Shown here in pieces: positions 34,522 to 44,360 of a DNA stretch of 64,000 nt. Origin of the DNA: Whitmania pigra (taxonomy: Eukaryota; Annelida; Clitellata; Hirudinida; Haemopidae); the NCBI GenBank assembly GCA_021613335.1, contig JAJTWR010000145.1, positions 62,001 through 126,000 of the forward strand, read 5' to 3'. The notes under the pieces are model-generated. The model was not told the origin of the DNA, did no database searches, and was given only the letters and a program-made list of their open reading frames with translations. Positions within the stretch are counted from its first letter, which is position 1. Each line of letters begins with the position of its first letter. The position numbers and the translations under genes are program-made.

Positions 34522-34850
34522 ATGTGCTGTGGTTATTGCGAGGATAAGTTGTTCGCTTATTCGCAGTAACTACTGTGGCGTGCTGATAATGATGCGAGTA
34601 ATTACTATGCGTAGTAGTTGTTGTTATCAAATGTGCTGTGCTGTGGTTATTGCGAGGATAAGTTGTTCGCTTATTCGCAGTAACTACTGTGGCGTGCTGA
34701 TAATGATGCGAGTAATTACTATGCGTAATAGTCAAGTATGCGGTGGTTATTGCGAGGCTAAGTTGGTCGCTTATTCGCAGTAACTACTGTTGTGTATTGT
34801 TAACAATATGAGTAATGTTATTGCAGCGATAAGTTGGGCGCTTATGTGCA
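34455..34850. repeat. tandem repeat, about 100-114 bp unit, four copies
   Basis: CAGTAACTACTGT recurs at 34455, 34564, 34678 and 34778, each followed by GCTGATAATGATGCGAG-like text, with the last unit degenerate. The array abuts the Utopia-like ORF and replaces its first part. Confidence 0.9.
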
Positions 34851-35172
34851 ATGGCTATTCTAGCGTGCTGGCGCGTAGCTAGTGCGGAATGAATGAAAGA
34901 AAAAGACACTTATCGCAGATGAGCAAATGTCCTTTTGGAGTGTCCGTGTCCACTTGTGTCCTGAAGTCTTCGGTAGATGGCGGGATTGGTCGTCCTTTTT
35001 CTGTTTTTTTTTCGTCGACAGGTGGCAGGATTGGTCGTCCTGCGGAGAGACGATGCCTGGTGAGAGGAAAAGTAAGCAGAGCCTGGTCGACGCGAGAGGG
35101 AGCACAACAGCACAGGAAGCACAACAGTACACTTTGAATAAGATGCTTAACTTTAAATTCTTTCCAAAGAAT
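34851..35172. other. U2 3' flank; no gene
   Basis: Lies just downstream (minus strand) of the U2 remnant. GAAAGAATTTAAAG right after the U2 end is shared with the other U2 remnant at 42045 and could be part of an snRNA 3'-box region. GGATTGGTCGTCC occurs twice (about 34985, 35028). Nothing else recognised. Confidence 0.45.
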
Positions 35173-35318
35173 GGGCTGATCCCGGAGGTACTGCAATACC
35201 GGGCCAACCCGTGGAGGAGCCTGGGCAAGCCCGAGGCCGCCTCCTCTGTCCAAAGATAAGTTTAATATCGATATCCTCCGATGGAGGATCTATCAGATAT
35301 TAAGCTGATAAGAACAGA
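35173..35318 (-). ncRNA. U2 snRNA 3' three-quarters (truncated gene)
   Basis: The minus strand from 35318 reads TCTGTTCTTATCAGCTTAAT, then ATCTGATAGATCC and CATCGGAGGAT: the U2 region just after the branch-point-pairing GUAGUA, including stem-loop II. ATCTTTGG (about 35250-35257) sits at the Sm site, one base from AUUUUUGG. The end carries stem-loop III and the stem-loop IV text GGTATTGCAGTACCTCCGG. The length, 146 nt, fits nt ~39 to the end of a normal 188-nt U2. The first ~38 nt are replaced by the 3' end of the adjoining retrotransposon, so it cannot make normal U2. Confidence 0.9.
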
Positions 35319-36860
35319 ATTTCGTTTATTATAAAAAGCAAACATATGTACAGTTGAAAGAAAAAATCGAAATAGTAACCCGAACGTGAAATAAAAAAGG
35401 TGTCCGAAAAACGAAACAAAATCGAAATCAATTATAAATGTACAAAGAACAGCAGCGGTATCAAAAGTCAAAGTCAAAGTCCTCGTCTTCTCCTGGGACT
35501 TCTTCTTTGACTTCGGCTTGCTCCGGCTCTTCTGCTTGTAGAGAAAGTCCGTGGAGGTCGGGCGGCTGCTCCAGGTCTCGGGGCCTCTCCTGGGCCTCAC
35601 CCGAGACGTGTGTATAATAGATATCTCGGGACCACCGGATCGTGTCTGCTACCATGAGCTTGGCCATTAGCTCGGCATAACGTCTGCTAATGCCCAGTTC
35701 CCTCGCCACCATGAAGTTCCGCGATGGAAACGAGCCAAGGCAGCCAACGAAGAAGGCTTCGTTGATGGCCTTGTAGCCTTTGGCCGTGAGCTCGCGTTCG
35801 ATGTCTTTATACTTGTCAAGCTTTTCTTGACGTGCCTCCTCCATGGCCCTCGGGCCATTGTCAAAAGGGGTGGTGACATCGACCATGGTGACTGTACGCT
35901 TGTGCTCGTCGGTGACAATCAGATCCGGTCGTTTCTTTGATGCAGAGTGGGGCGGGTTGCTGTCCAGTTTCGTGAGGGCCTGCAGGTCCACGGGCATGGC
36001 ATGGAATAGCCTGTTCAAGACTATCATGTCTCGCTGTGACAAGTCGCATGCTTGTGTTTTAGTGATTTAGGACATGGGGCAACGATTCCTCCCATTCACC
36101 ACAACGTCGGCATAGCAATGTATCTGCGTCATGGAACGGGGCCAAGTTCACCGGGAGGACGTTGAGCCTTGCACGGAAGATGAAGTTCCAGTCCGTGAAC
36201 CGGAGAAACGTGCCTTCACGCAGAAAATGATTGGCGTGGGAAGACTGGCAGGTAGAGGCATAGACTTTGCCTTGGCTCGGTTTGCCTGTCAATCGCTGTA
36301 GCATTCTATCCCGAAAGACACGTTTCATAGCCCTTTCCGAAGACACGGGTGGAACAATACCCGAGATTCCCACTAGCAATCCAAAATCATCAGTAAGCCA
36401 GGTCGTGCCGCAAGTCGTCCTAGTTCGATTGGAGGCGGCTCTTGTACGGGCCCAGAATGTGGAGTGGTCATCAGAGCTGTTGCCAAGGCAACCCTCTGTT
36501 GAACCGTTGAGAAGAATGTTGAGTGATCGTTAGAGCTGTATCCGAGGTCACCCTCCGTCGATCCATTCAGATATGCTATTACCTCCAGGGCATCGCAGGT
36601 TTTCTTGGCACGCTTGTTGGCGACAGATTGAAGTGAACCCCAAGCCAGATGGCGGACCCCCGGATCTTTAGACCGTAGGAATTTCTCAGCCTGGGCCACA
36701 GTGAAAATGTCACATAGCGTCGCCAACGGGAAAAGGTTCATAGAAAGTTGAAAGATGAAAGTTCTCAGCGCTTCAAATGACCTTGTGCAGCACGTTGCCG
36801 AAGGCATTTTTGAGGTCTAGCCATGCGACGACGACCTGTTTTCTTCTCCTTTTGACATCC
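35319..36860 (-). pseudogene. Utopia-like retrotransposon 3' half joined to U2 snRNA
   Basis: On the minus strand: RT core piece WLDLKNAFGNV (about 36820), break, STVAQAEKFLRSKDPGVRHL (about 36690), AYLNGSTEGDLGY, a short internal duplication near 36480-36560, DDFGLLVGISGI, AMKRVFRDRMLQRL, FLRFTDWNFIFRARLNVL, and a CRRCGEWEE...H knuckle to 36059. One frameshift later, the nuclease is intact in 35461-36042: RPDLIVTDEHK, TMVDVTTPFDNG, then YAELMAKLMVADTIRWSRD and an acidic EDFDFDF end. About 140 bp of 3' UTR then meet U2 at 35318. The same polarity and sharp junction are what target-primed reverse transcription into a U2 gene would leave. Confidence 0.85.
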
Positions 36861-36869
36861 GTGGTGAGT

Positions 36870-37159
36870 TAAGATATATTATAGCGCAGTTTTCCTTTTG
36901 ATGATACAACTAATACTCGCAGCGGTTGTACTTGACTGAATCTTGTCTGTCTACAAGATAAATTCACATTTCCATTTTAAACTAAAAATAATTCTTCATT
37001 CCATTTCCCTTTATAATTAAACTTACTTCTCATTCTAATTACATTTTAAATTGAAAAATAATTCCTAATTTCATTTTTTCAGGCAATTTCTATTCCTATT
37101 CAAATTTTAACTTGCAGAGAATTTCTATTTCTATTACCATTAATAGAAATATCACCGCT
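36870..37159. other. AT-rich spacer
   Basis: Contains loosely repeated TTCTAATTxCATTTTAAATT-like text (about 36975-37150). No gene recognised. Confidence 0.4.
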
Positions 37160-37421
37160 TGGGACCGCTCTTTGCGTCCTCGACTTGGATTGTTTCCCGC
37201 CAAAGATCGGCGTCCTTGGCTCTTCCTGAGTCTCTTTTTGGCGTGGCGGAGATGGGGCGTGTTCAGTAGTTTGCCATTATCCGACTAGAGGCATTGCCTG
37301 TAGTGTCTGGCTGCCCACAACTCGCATAGGTGGTAGCTGAAGCATGCAACCGCTTCATGCCCATTAAAGTGGGCAAATGCCGATTCCAACTTGGAACTTG
37401 GTTGTCCTTCACAGTCTTGTG
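37160..37421 (-). pseudogene. Utopia-like zinc-finger fragment
   Basis: A diverged copy of the finger/linker section at about 33830-34090 (CHLCDSWN-like finger, AHFNEHEA-like upstream text), with stops. It is cut at 37422 by the start of a hAT relic. Confidence 0.7.
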
Positions 37422-39510
37422 CAGTATTGAATTACATATAATTTGTTATTAATTACTTTTTGGTAATTTTTTACTTGTAACAAACTACTATTTTTGATCA
37501 TACTTTTCATTACCTTTTTGACACAAGGCGTCACAAAGTAACATAAATAAAATTTTAAATTAGTTTAATTTATGTTAAATTTTTTTTTGAAATTCTGTTA
37601 TTCGAGAACCTTCCTCTTTCTAATCAGTCGTTCTTTTGTGGTTGTCGCCTGTTGTTTTTGTTTAAATCGGAGATTGTCATATCGAAGCTTTTTTAATGCA
37701 AACAACAACGAGCGGACATTTTATAATCTTAAATAGCGGAAAATATGACAAATGTAGAGAAAAAAACAAAATGCCAAAGAAATCCTCATTACAGTTTATT
37801 TTGGTAATACAACGAGATTAGATGGTAGGACGAAGAAAATCAACACAACAATGAAAACAATTCAAATGAAGAGTATGGCGGTTTTGAATGACAATGAAAA
37901 CAAACAACTTTTAAACAACGTTTAAAATTAGTAGCAGCTAATCTAATCCACTCAAAGGTTTATTGTTAAAATGTTTTAAACTATCGTAGGCTAGTTTAAA
38001 ACGTGATATTAACTTATTTAAGTTCTTTAACAAGTTTAATGCTTTCTTTGAAACCTAAGGAAGGTAGAAGTAAACGCCCAACCATTTATAAGCTATTTAG
38101 AATATTATTTAATTTAGCAAAACACAAACGATCGTAGCACGCAGAGAGGGGGTGCGGTACGTGATATCAAACATAACGCGCGCGCAATATACTAAAAATA
38201 TGGTCAATCCAAATCTCCAGGTCGCTGCTGCTTGCGCAGACGATTAAGCCATCAGACAACTTTGAAAATACGGGTGTATTACAATTTACGAACTGTTTTA
38301 TTTTTGAAATTATCGATTCGACATCTCTTACTTACACTCCAAAAAAGAATAATTCGTACAGTATTTCGTCTCCATCCACGTGCCCATACAAAGGACTTTT
38401 TTATTTCAAATGGACTTCTAAATATATATCAGATCAATAAATTCCAAACTTGCCTCTTCATATACAATTATGAACATAACTTGCTGCCTCCATCCTTTAA
38501 TAATATGTTTTTCAAATCATCAGATGTCCACTCTTACAATCTTAGATCATCCAATCAATTGAGATCTGAATTTTCCCGTACCACCTCCAAAGACAGATTG
38601 AGTGTCAACAACGTTGAAGATAGTCTGTTGCCGTATCTTATAAGTATGCTTGCCTACTTTGCCAACCGAAAAAAACTATGTTCAGCATGTGAAGGTTTTT
38701 CATCTAACTTGAAGCACTTGGAATGCATGCATCCTACAGAAGTTGAGGAATATGGGATATTTGTTGCCAACGGTTGTCAAGCTCCCTGAGAAACTGGTAG
38801 CTAAAATGGTGTCTGCAACATAATTCCAGAACATGGATGTCCGAGATGCTGCCATCATCCATCCGAAGTACAAAATATATTGGACAGACAGCCTGCTCAT
38901 TGATCTTCAATGGAATTCAGGTATGCCATATCTTACATATTATGCATCATAAAAGTGGCAATAGTAATTATGTAATTTTTGGATCAAAGTTAGTATTATT
39001 GTACATCTTCTAAATCAGATTAATCAATTTCAGCACTTGAAAAATCTGTTGGCTGCATCTCCTAAGGCAGTAATGGTGGATGGAGCATGTTTCATCTGAT
39101 GCTGAATGGTGAAGACAGTTTTTTCAATTGCATAAGGTCTGTGTCTCACACTGATATTCTGATGCGGTATCTTTGAGACCATTCAGATGGACATGAACAT
39201 TATTACTGGAAGTGAGACCCTGAAGAAATTATTTATCCAGTTGAACACTCCTGCCAGTTAGGACAGCTGTTGAACGTTCATTCAGTTATGCTGGTATGAC
39301 GATAAACAGCCGAAGGAACATAATGAGTGACAAACTATTCGAGTACTTAGTCATGTTTAAAATTAACAAACATTTGTGATTGTAATAAATAATAAAAACA
39401 TCAAAAGAATGTATTAGTTCAGATGTTACTTAATGACTGTTACTACTAGCACTTAACACCAATAATTGTTTGTATAGAAACAATTCTTTTTACTTTTACC
39501 TAATTACTGA
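37422..39510 (+). mobile_element. hAT relic with BED finger and dimerisation tail
   Basis: Begins CAGTATTGAATTACATATAA, an AT-rich hAT terminus related to the inverse end near 48500. A BED-finger remnant (KKLCSACEGFSSNLKHLECM, 38667-38730) and a C-terminal dimerisation remnant (SYAGMTINSRRNIMSDKLFE-like in mixed frames, about 39280-39350) remain. The middle is deleted and an RT fragment (38270-38620) lies inside. The end shares the AAATTAACAAACATTTGTGA tail of the relic at 26230. Confidence 0.65.
38232..38620 (+). pseudogene. CR1/Jockey-group RT C-terminal fragment
   Basis: Encodes LLTLQKRIIRTVFRLHPRAH, then SNGLLNIYQINKFQTCLFIY and HSYNLRSSNQLRSEFSRT, the region after the RT palm in CR1/Jockey-type elements. 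It is comparable to LHILQKRIIRIIF in the element at 21110. It runs in frame into the hAT BED finger (ORF 38232-38789), an accidental fusion. Confidence 0.75.
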
Positions 39511-39719
39511 AATGAGGGAATTATTAAGAGTGACATGCAAATAATAATTTACACAGATGATTTAATTTAATATCAAAGCTAAAGTTTCTGTTAAATTTGT
39601 AAGCATATATGACACCTTACCTAGCTTTAAATAAATTAGTTAATATTTTAAGAATTTAGAATTGAGTATAAAGTAATATTAGTTTATATTATTATTATAA
39701 CATAAGGATATCACAATTA

Positions 39720-40410
39720 AACTATTTGCAGATGATATTTAACTGTACGAATCACTGTCAATGCATGGTTCTGATCTTACGAGAGGCATCGACTCACTCT
39801 TTTAAATTAAAACCGGTTCCAGGAATGGACCCTGCCCACAACAGTACTATATTGATGATATCCTGCTCACCACTGTTGATCAAACCAGAGATCTTGGTGT
39901 CATCATAGACTTAAAATTCTGGCTTCACATTGACAACATCACACACAAGGCTGCAGTCCGTTTAAGACTGATTCTCAAATCATTCACCTCTAGGAACAAA
40001 AATATTCTCACCAAAGCTCTCTGTGTATATGTGAGATCAATCCTAGAGTACAGCAGTCAGGTCTGGAACCCTCAGCTAAAGTACCATGATCGGCTCAATG
40101 CTCTACAGCATAAATCGCTTGACCATCACCGCTTAATAGCTGACCTCTGCTTATTATACAGGATCATCAATAATTTAACATCAACTCACCTTAAAAAAAC
40201 GTATTCATTTTGCAAGCTACTCATCAACTAGAGGTCATCAATTTAAACTAAGGTCATATTATTACACAATAGACAGCACCAAATATTTTTCCACAAATCG
40301 AATTATTTGGAATAAACTACTTAATAGCATAGTCTCAGCTAGCACCAATAGTCGCTTCACCTCCCTTCTCAATGAATATGATTTGTCTCTTTTTCTCGTC
40401 TATTACTGAT
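39720..40410 (+). pseudogene. non-LTR RT C-terminal fragment, second family
   Basis: Mixed frames encode VRDLGVIIDLKFW-like text, SFTSRNKNILTKALCVYVRS, ILEYSSQVWNPQLKYHDRLN, then HFASYSSTRGHQFKLRSYYY and NRIIWNKLLNS. This is the RT connection/C-terminal part of a CR1/Rex-like element, distinct from the 16-21 kb one. Numerous stops. Confidence 0.7.
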
Positions 40411-40413
40411 TGA

Positions 40414-40620
40414 ACCTCTCGTTTCTTTTCTCAATGTTTTGCTGTTTGATAGTGGACAGGTGAAAGGCTTCAGCCCTCTATTCACTTAATAAAATAGAAA
40501 AAAACAGTTTTTGCATTATTTTCATAATTGATCTTTTTCATCTGGTGCATATTTAATTTTTTAATTATTTCAGAATGATAAAATGAGAATTACAATAATT
40601 CTGAATTGAAATGCTTTAGG
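40414..40620. other. spacer
   Basis: Short AT-rich stretch; nothing recognised. Confidence 0.4.
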
Positions 40621-40624
40621 TTTA

Positions 40625-41735
40625 CATCATTTGAACGTATGGGTGACGAACATGTGCTCGGTTTGCCTGTCAGTCGCTGTAGCATTCTATCCCGGAAGAC
40701 ACGTTTCATAGCCCTTTCCGAAGACACAGGTGAAGCAATACCCGAGATTCCCACTAGCAATCCAAAATCATCAGTAAGCCAGGTCGTGCCGCATGTCATC
40801 CTGGTTCGATTGGAGGTGGCTCTTGTACGGGCCCAGAACGTGGAATGGTGGCGCATAATGTTTGATGTTGGAAATATCTTGAGTGATTAGGCTTTGAGGG
40901 GCAAATTGGGCACTCATGAGCGATTAGTTTCGGTTACTTTGAATGCTACTTTCATGTTCTTTCTATAAAGATTTTGTAGGTTTGCTGTAAATTCGGCCGT
41001 TTTGGCCTCTATTGTCGAGCGGATGCCGTCGATGAGATCCGTCATGATGGCGTTCAGCTCATCTTGCGAGTCGCATGCTTGGATCCAGACGATCCAGGCT
41101 TTTTGCTGTGCTGTGCCCGGTCGGCCCAGCATTTCCTCGAGGTCAGCATTCTCTTCCGGAGCGGTGGCGCCTGCCGCTTCTCGCGGGCCGCCTGGAGGAG
41201 CGCGGTTTCTCCCGCTGCTCGCGTGGATTGTTGGTCCTCATGTTGCCCCCCGACGGCGGTCCTGTGTTGTTTGGTGGGCGAGCAGGGCGGTCGCTTCGGT
41301 TGCTGTTTGTTGGGTTGCGGGGGTTAGGGGCGCTCTTGTAGATCCTGGCAGGCCCTCGTTCCTGGCTTCTAGGGTCTCCGCCCATTCTTTGGATGCCTGA
41401 TGTGGTTGTGAGCCTGTTTCAACTGGGTCCATTCGTTTTGGCAGAATCGACACTGGGGATTTGGGGGTCTTTCTGTTCGGGGGTGGCGTCAATTGGAATG
41501 TCCTGACGCTCACTCCTGCTGTTGTGCGGGGGCTTGTCCGAGAGGGTGGCCGTTGTTGGTTTTGGGGTTTCCCGACTCGCGACGACTTCCGCGTATATTG
41601 GAGAAGCGCAGGTTGGTTCTCCTCTGTTCCCAGTGTCAGGGGCGGGCGGGGTCTCGGCCACTTTTGGTGATGGAGAAGGTGCTGGGGGCGTTTTGGCTGC
41701 TTTTCGTTTCGTGACTACCTACCAGGGTGATTCCG
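40625..41735 (-). pseudogene. second copy of the mosaic Utopia-like remnant
   Basis: Near-identical to 32107-33085 in the same orientation, including the join between thumb/connection text (MRHHSTFWARTRATSNRTRM...) and linker text (QACDSQDELNAIMTDLIDGI) at about 40870. It extends further upstream, with MAETPPAPDTGNRGEPTCAS and AEVVASRETPKPTTATL (41661-41570). Small indels distinguish the copies, for example a GCTGT unit near 41110 and the GTTGGTGG stretch near 41310. Confidence 0.8.
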
Positions 41736-41739
41736 CGCT

Positions 41740-42059
41740 CTGATGTGTTCGGTTATTTCCTTCAGCGTCCGTGTGGCTTGATGCAGATGCTGCACAGGAA
41801 ATAGATCTTCAGCTTTTGGTGCTGTTGACTGTAGTGGAGGGCTGCTTGTTCTTGGGTGTTTAGGTGAACTTGTTTCTTGTCGCCTAGGCAGGCTGGGCAG
41901 TCAAATCCGGGTTGCGGGTGGGGATATACGAGCGTAATCTCCCACATTGTTTTTTCCTCTTTCTTCGAGTAGTTTACTCTGTGCCTAGGGATGTCCGTGG
42001 CTCGTTGGGGGGTTGGCATGGCCATGGGCATGCAGATCTTTAAATTCTTTCTATAGAAT
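41740..42059 (-). pseudogene. Utopia-like N-terminal finger fragment downstream of a U2 remnant
   Basis: The frame reads MPTPQRATDIPRHRVNYSKK, then YPHPQPGFDCPACLGDKKQV, HYSQQHQK and FLCSICIKPHGR, giving finger-like Cys pairs. Directly upstream on the minus strand is the U2 fragment at 42060-42113, with U2 3' flank between. Frames run through the U2 sequence by chance. Confidence 0.65.
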
Positions 42060-42113
42060 GGGCCGATCCCGGAGGTACTGCAATATTGGGCCAACCCGTG
42101 GAGGAGCCTAGGC
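42060..42113 (-). ncRNA. U2 snRNA 3'-terminal fragment (54 nt)
   Basis: The minus strand matches the last 54 nt of the U2 remnant at 35173-35226 with about four differences: CTCCTCCACGGGTTGGCCC, then ATTGCAGTACCTCCGGGATC. The 3' flank AGAAAGAATTTAAAG is also shared. Upstream it is joined to RT coding sequence (LGLQFK), so the junction differs from the canonical 35318 site. Confidence 0.85.
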
Positions 42114-43107
42114 TTGAATTGTAGACCGAGCTGCCGACGAGGGAAAGAAGAGTCTCCATTTCCTTCGGGCCACACGCCAAATCATCAGCGTAGGCGAGCA
42201 CAGAGTATCGACGGCCATACATCGAGTAACCGAGAGTGTCTGATCCGCGGCAAGTCTCACGAGGCTGTCGATGGACAGATTCAAAATGAGTGGAGATAGG
42301 GGGCAGCCTTGTCTAACTCCACTCAGGACTGGAACCTCGCGAGACACCGCATCGCCTGACAGAAAGTCCGTCGAGCAGTGGAAGAAATATTCGATGAGGG
42401 CCTTCTCGTCCATGACAACTGGGCTACCTCCATGAATTGTGAAGGTAGTGGGGATGACGATGTGGTTGGCGCCATCCAGACGAAGCGAGGCGCACTTGGA
42501 TGGCTTGAATTGGAGACCAAGCTGCAGAGCTGCCTCGCCGACGAGGGAAAGAAGAGTTTCCATTTCCTTCGGGCCACACGCCATCAACGCCAAATCATCA
42601 GCGTAGGCTGTCGATGGACAGATTGAAAATGAGTGGAGATAGGGGGCAGCCTTGTCTAACTCCACTCAGTACTGGAACCTCGCGAGACACCGCATCGCCT
42701 GACATTAAGTCCGTCGAGCAGTGGAAGAAGTATTCTCCCATTAACTGTCGGCAGGACTTGTGAAGGCGTTTCTCGATGAGGGCCCTGGCAATTGTCTGAT
42801 GGGGGACTGACCCGCATTCTTCAGGTCCAGCCAGACGACGACGCATTGATTTCTCGATCTTCGCGCGGCCTGGATGACTGAGCGCAGAACAAAGCTCCAG
42901 ACATCCTTCTGCTGGGACAAAACCTTTTTGCTCTGGCGCCAGTAGGGCGAAGTTGTCATTAAGAGCCATCAGTTGTCTAGCCAGGCAGCCAGCAAACAAT
43001 TTGCCAGCCGTGCAGACTAGAGAGATTGGTCTCCAGTTCCCTGGCTCCTCCTCATTGCCGTCTTTGTGTATTAGAATAGTTCGCGATGACTTCCACTGAG
43101 CAGGCAC
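42114..43107 (-). pseudogene. Utopia-like RT domain with internal tandem duplication
   Basis: From 43107 down: MPAQWKSSRTILIHKDGNEE, GNWRPISLVCTAGKLF, APEQKGFVPAEGCLE, a KNAFGSVP-like motif broken at about 42810, VLSGVRQGCPLSPLIFNLS (about 42650), then YADDLALMACGPKE and LQLGLQFKPSKCASL (about 42590-42480), TIHGGSPVVMDEKAL. The next block repeats the EYFFHCSTDFLSGD to YADDLA segment, offset 343 bp (GCTGTCGATGG at 42264 and 42607). Stops and shifts throughout. Confidence 0.8.
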
Positions 43108-43807
43108 CAGTGTTGGGCTCGTTGGGGGGTTGGCGTGGCCATGGGCGTGCAGATCTGCTGATCCACACGAGCTTTTTCTTGCCTTTTCTTCCCATCCTGA
43201 AGTGGTAGTCGGGAGTCCTTGTCGGTGCGACTGGAGGGTGAGGTGCCGGCACGTCTTTCCTGCTTCCTTGGGGAGGAGTCGTTATCTTGCTCCGTTGAGC
43301 TGGGTTTTCGTTAGGAGAGTCGGTGTTGTCGGCTCTCTTTCTTTTCCGTCCTTCCTGAGTTGGCTGAGGTGTGGTGGCAAGGGTTTTAGGTTTCGCTGGG
43401 GGCCTAGACGTCGTCCCGGGTGCTATGGTCTTTGGTGTGCTATCAGAGACGACGTATTTGCCTTGCGGTGCCTCGGAAGGTTGTGCCTGGGTGAAAGAGT
43501 CCTCTGCTGCGGCGGAATCTGTGATCGCCTTGTCCTCGTCCGAGGTGTTTTCGGGCCGCGGTTCTTCATCGCTCTGCGGTGTCCCTGTGTCCAGGTCGCC
43601 GCGTAGATCTCCCGATGTTGGACCTGTGGGCGTTGCAGCGTTTTCTGCGTCGTGTTGTCCTTTTCTGGTGCTGTGTCGGCGGCCTGAATTGGAGAAAAAA
43701 TTAGGTGTTCCGCTCCTGCTGGGGGCAGGAGTGGTGAGTCCCTTGCGGGGATGGTGACCGCGGTGGTAGCTTGGTTGGCCGGCGAGATGCAGTGGCGATG
43801 AAGACAT
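43108..43807 (-). pseudogene. Utopia-like ORF start, fused prematurely to RT
   Basis: Likely original start at 43807: MSSSPLHLAGQPSYHRGHHP, a Ser/Pro/Glu-rich disordered leader, GRKRKRADNTD, QRSKITTPPQGSRKD, and FRMGRKGKKKLVWI. At about 43160 the finger region is missing and RT sequence (PAQWKSSRTILIHK in another frame) follows. This copy shows what the normal N-terminus of the 33337-34521 ORF looked like before the tandem repeat replaced it. Confidence 0.75.
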
Positions 43808-44360
43808 GATGCTTGTTTGAGGTGTGATGTTGATGATGTCAGGGCGAGGTTATGCTGATTTGGCTGTGTAAATAGAGCTGTTCACAGACCGAATGATTCA
43901 ATGCAATGAGGGTGATGCAAATGAAATGGCTGTCCGTCTGAGCGCAGTCGATTTAGAGACACTCGAGTGAATGTTGTGTGTTATAGTCTGAATTTATATA
44001 TAAATTCGTGTAATGTTATAGTTATTCTTAGCTGTTCACAGAACGAATGATCTCGATGAGGGCCTGGGCAATTGTCTGATGGGGGACTGACCCGAAAGCA
44101 TTCTTCAGGTCCAGCCAGACCAGGGTGTAGTTGTCGGTGTATATGTAGAAAAGGCTGTGTAAATAGAGCTGTTCACAGACTGAATGATCTCGAATGATTC
44201 AATGCAATGAGGGTGATGCAAATGAGATGGCTGTCCGTCTGAGCGCAGTCGAATTAGAAAGGATTGACTCAAGTGAATGTTGTGTGTTATAGTTTGAATT
44301 TATTAATAAATTCGTGTAATGTTATAGTTATTCTTAGCTGTTCACAGAACGAATGATCTT
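43808..44360. repeat. about 200-bp direct repeat around an RT fragment (5' UTR-like)
   Basis: TAAATAGAGCTGTTCACAG occurs at about 43870 and 44159, each followed by the same text to GTTCACAGAACGAATGATCT (about 44053, 44358), roughly 290-305 bp apart. Between the two lies an RT fragment on the minus strand (LVWLDLKNAFGSVP, 44053-44130). Location upstream of a start codon suggests 5' UTR with promoter function, not demonstrable here. Confidence 0.7.

Noticed and set aside
32493..34569. Several long plus-strand ORFs rich in Arg, Ser, Gly
   Set aside because: They mirror the minus-strand zinc-finger/linker coding region, whose codon pattern leaves the opposite strand open.
34889..35259. Plus- and minus-strand ORFs of 100-124 codons across the U2 region
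   Set aside because: They run through U2 snRNA and its flank, so they are chance open frames.
38232..38789. 185-codon ORF as a single protein
   Set aside because: It is an accidental fusion of an RT C-terminal fragment with a hAT BED-finger remnant.
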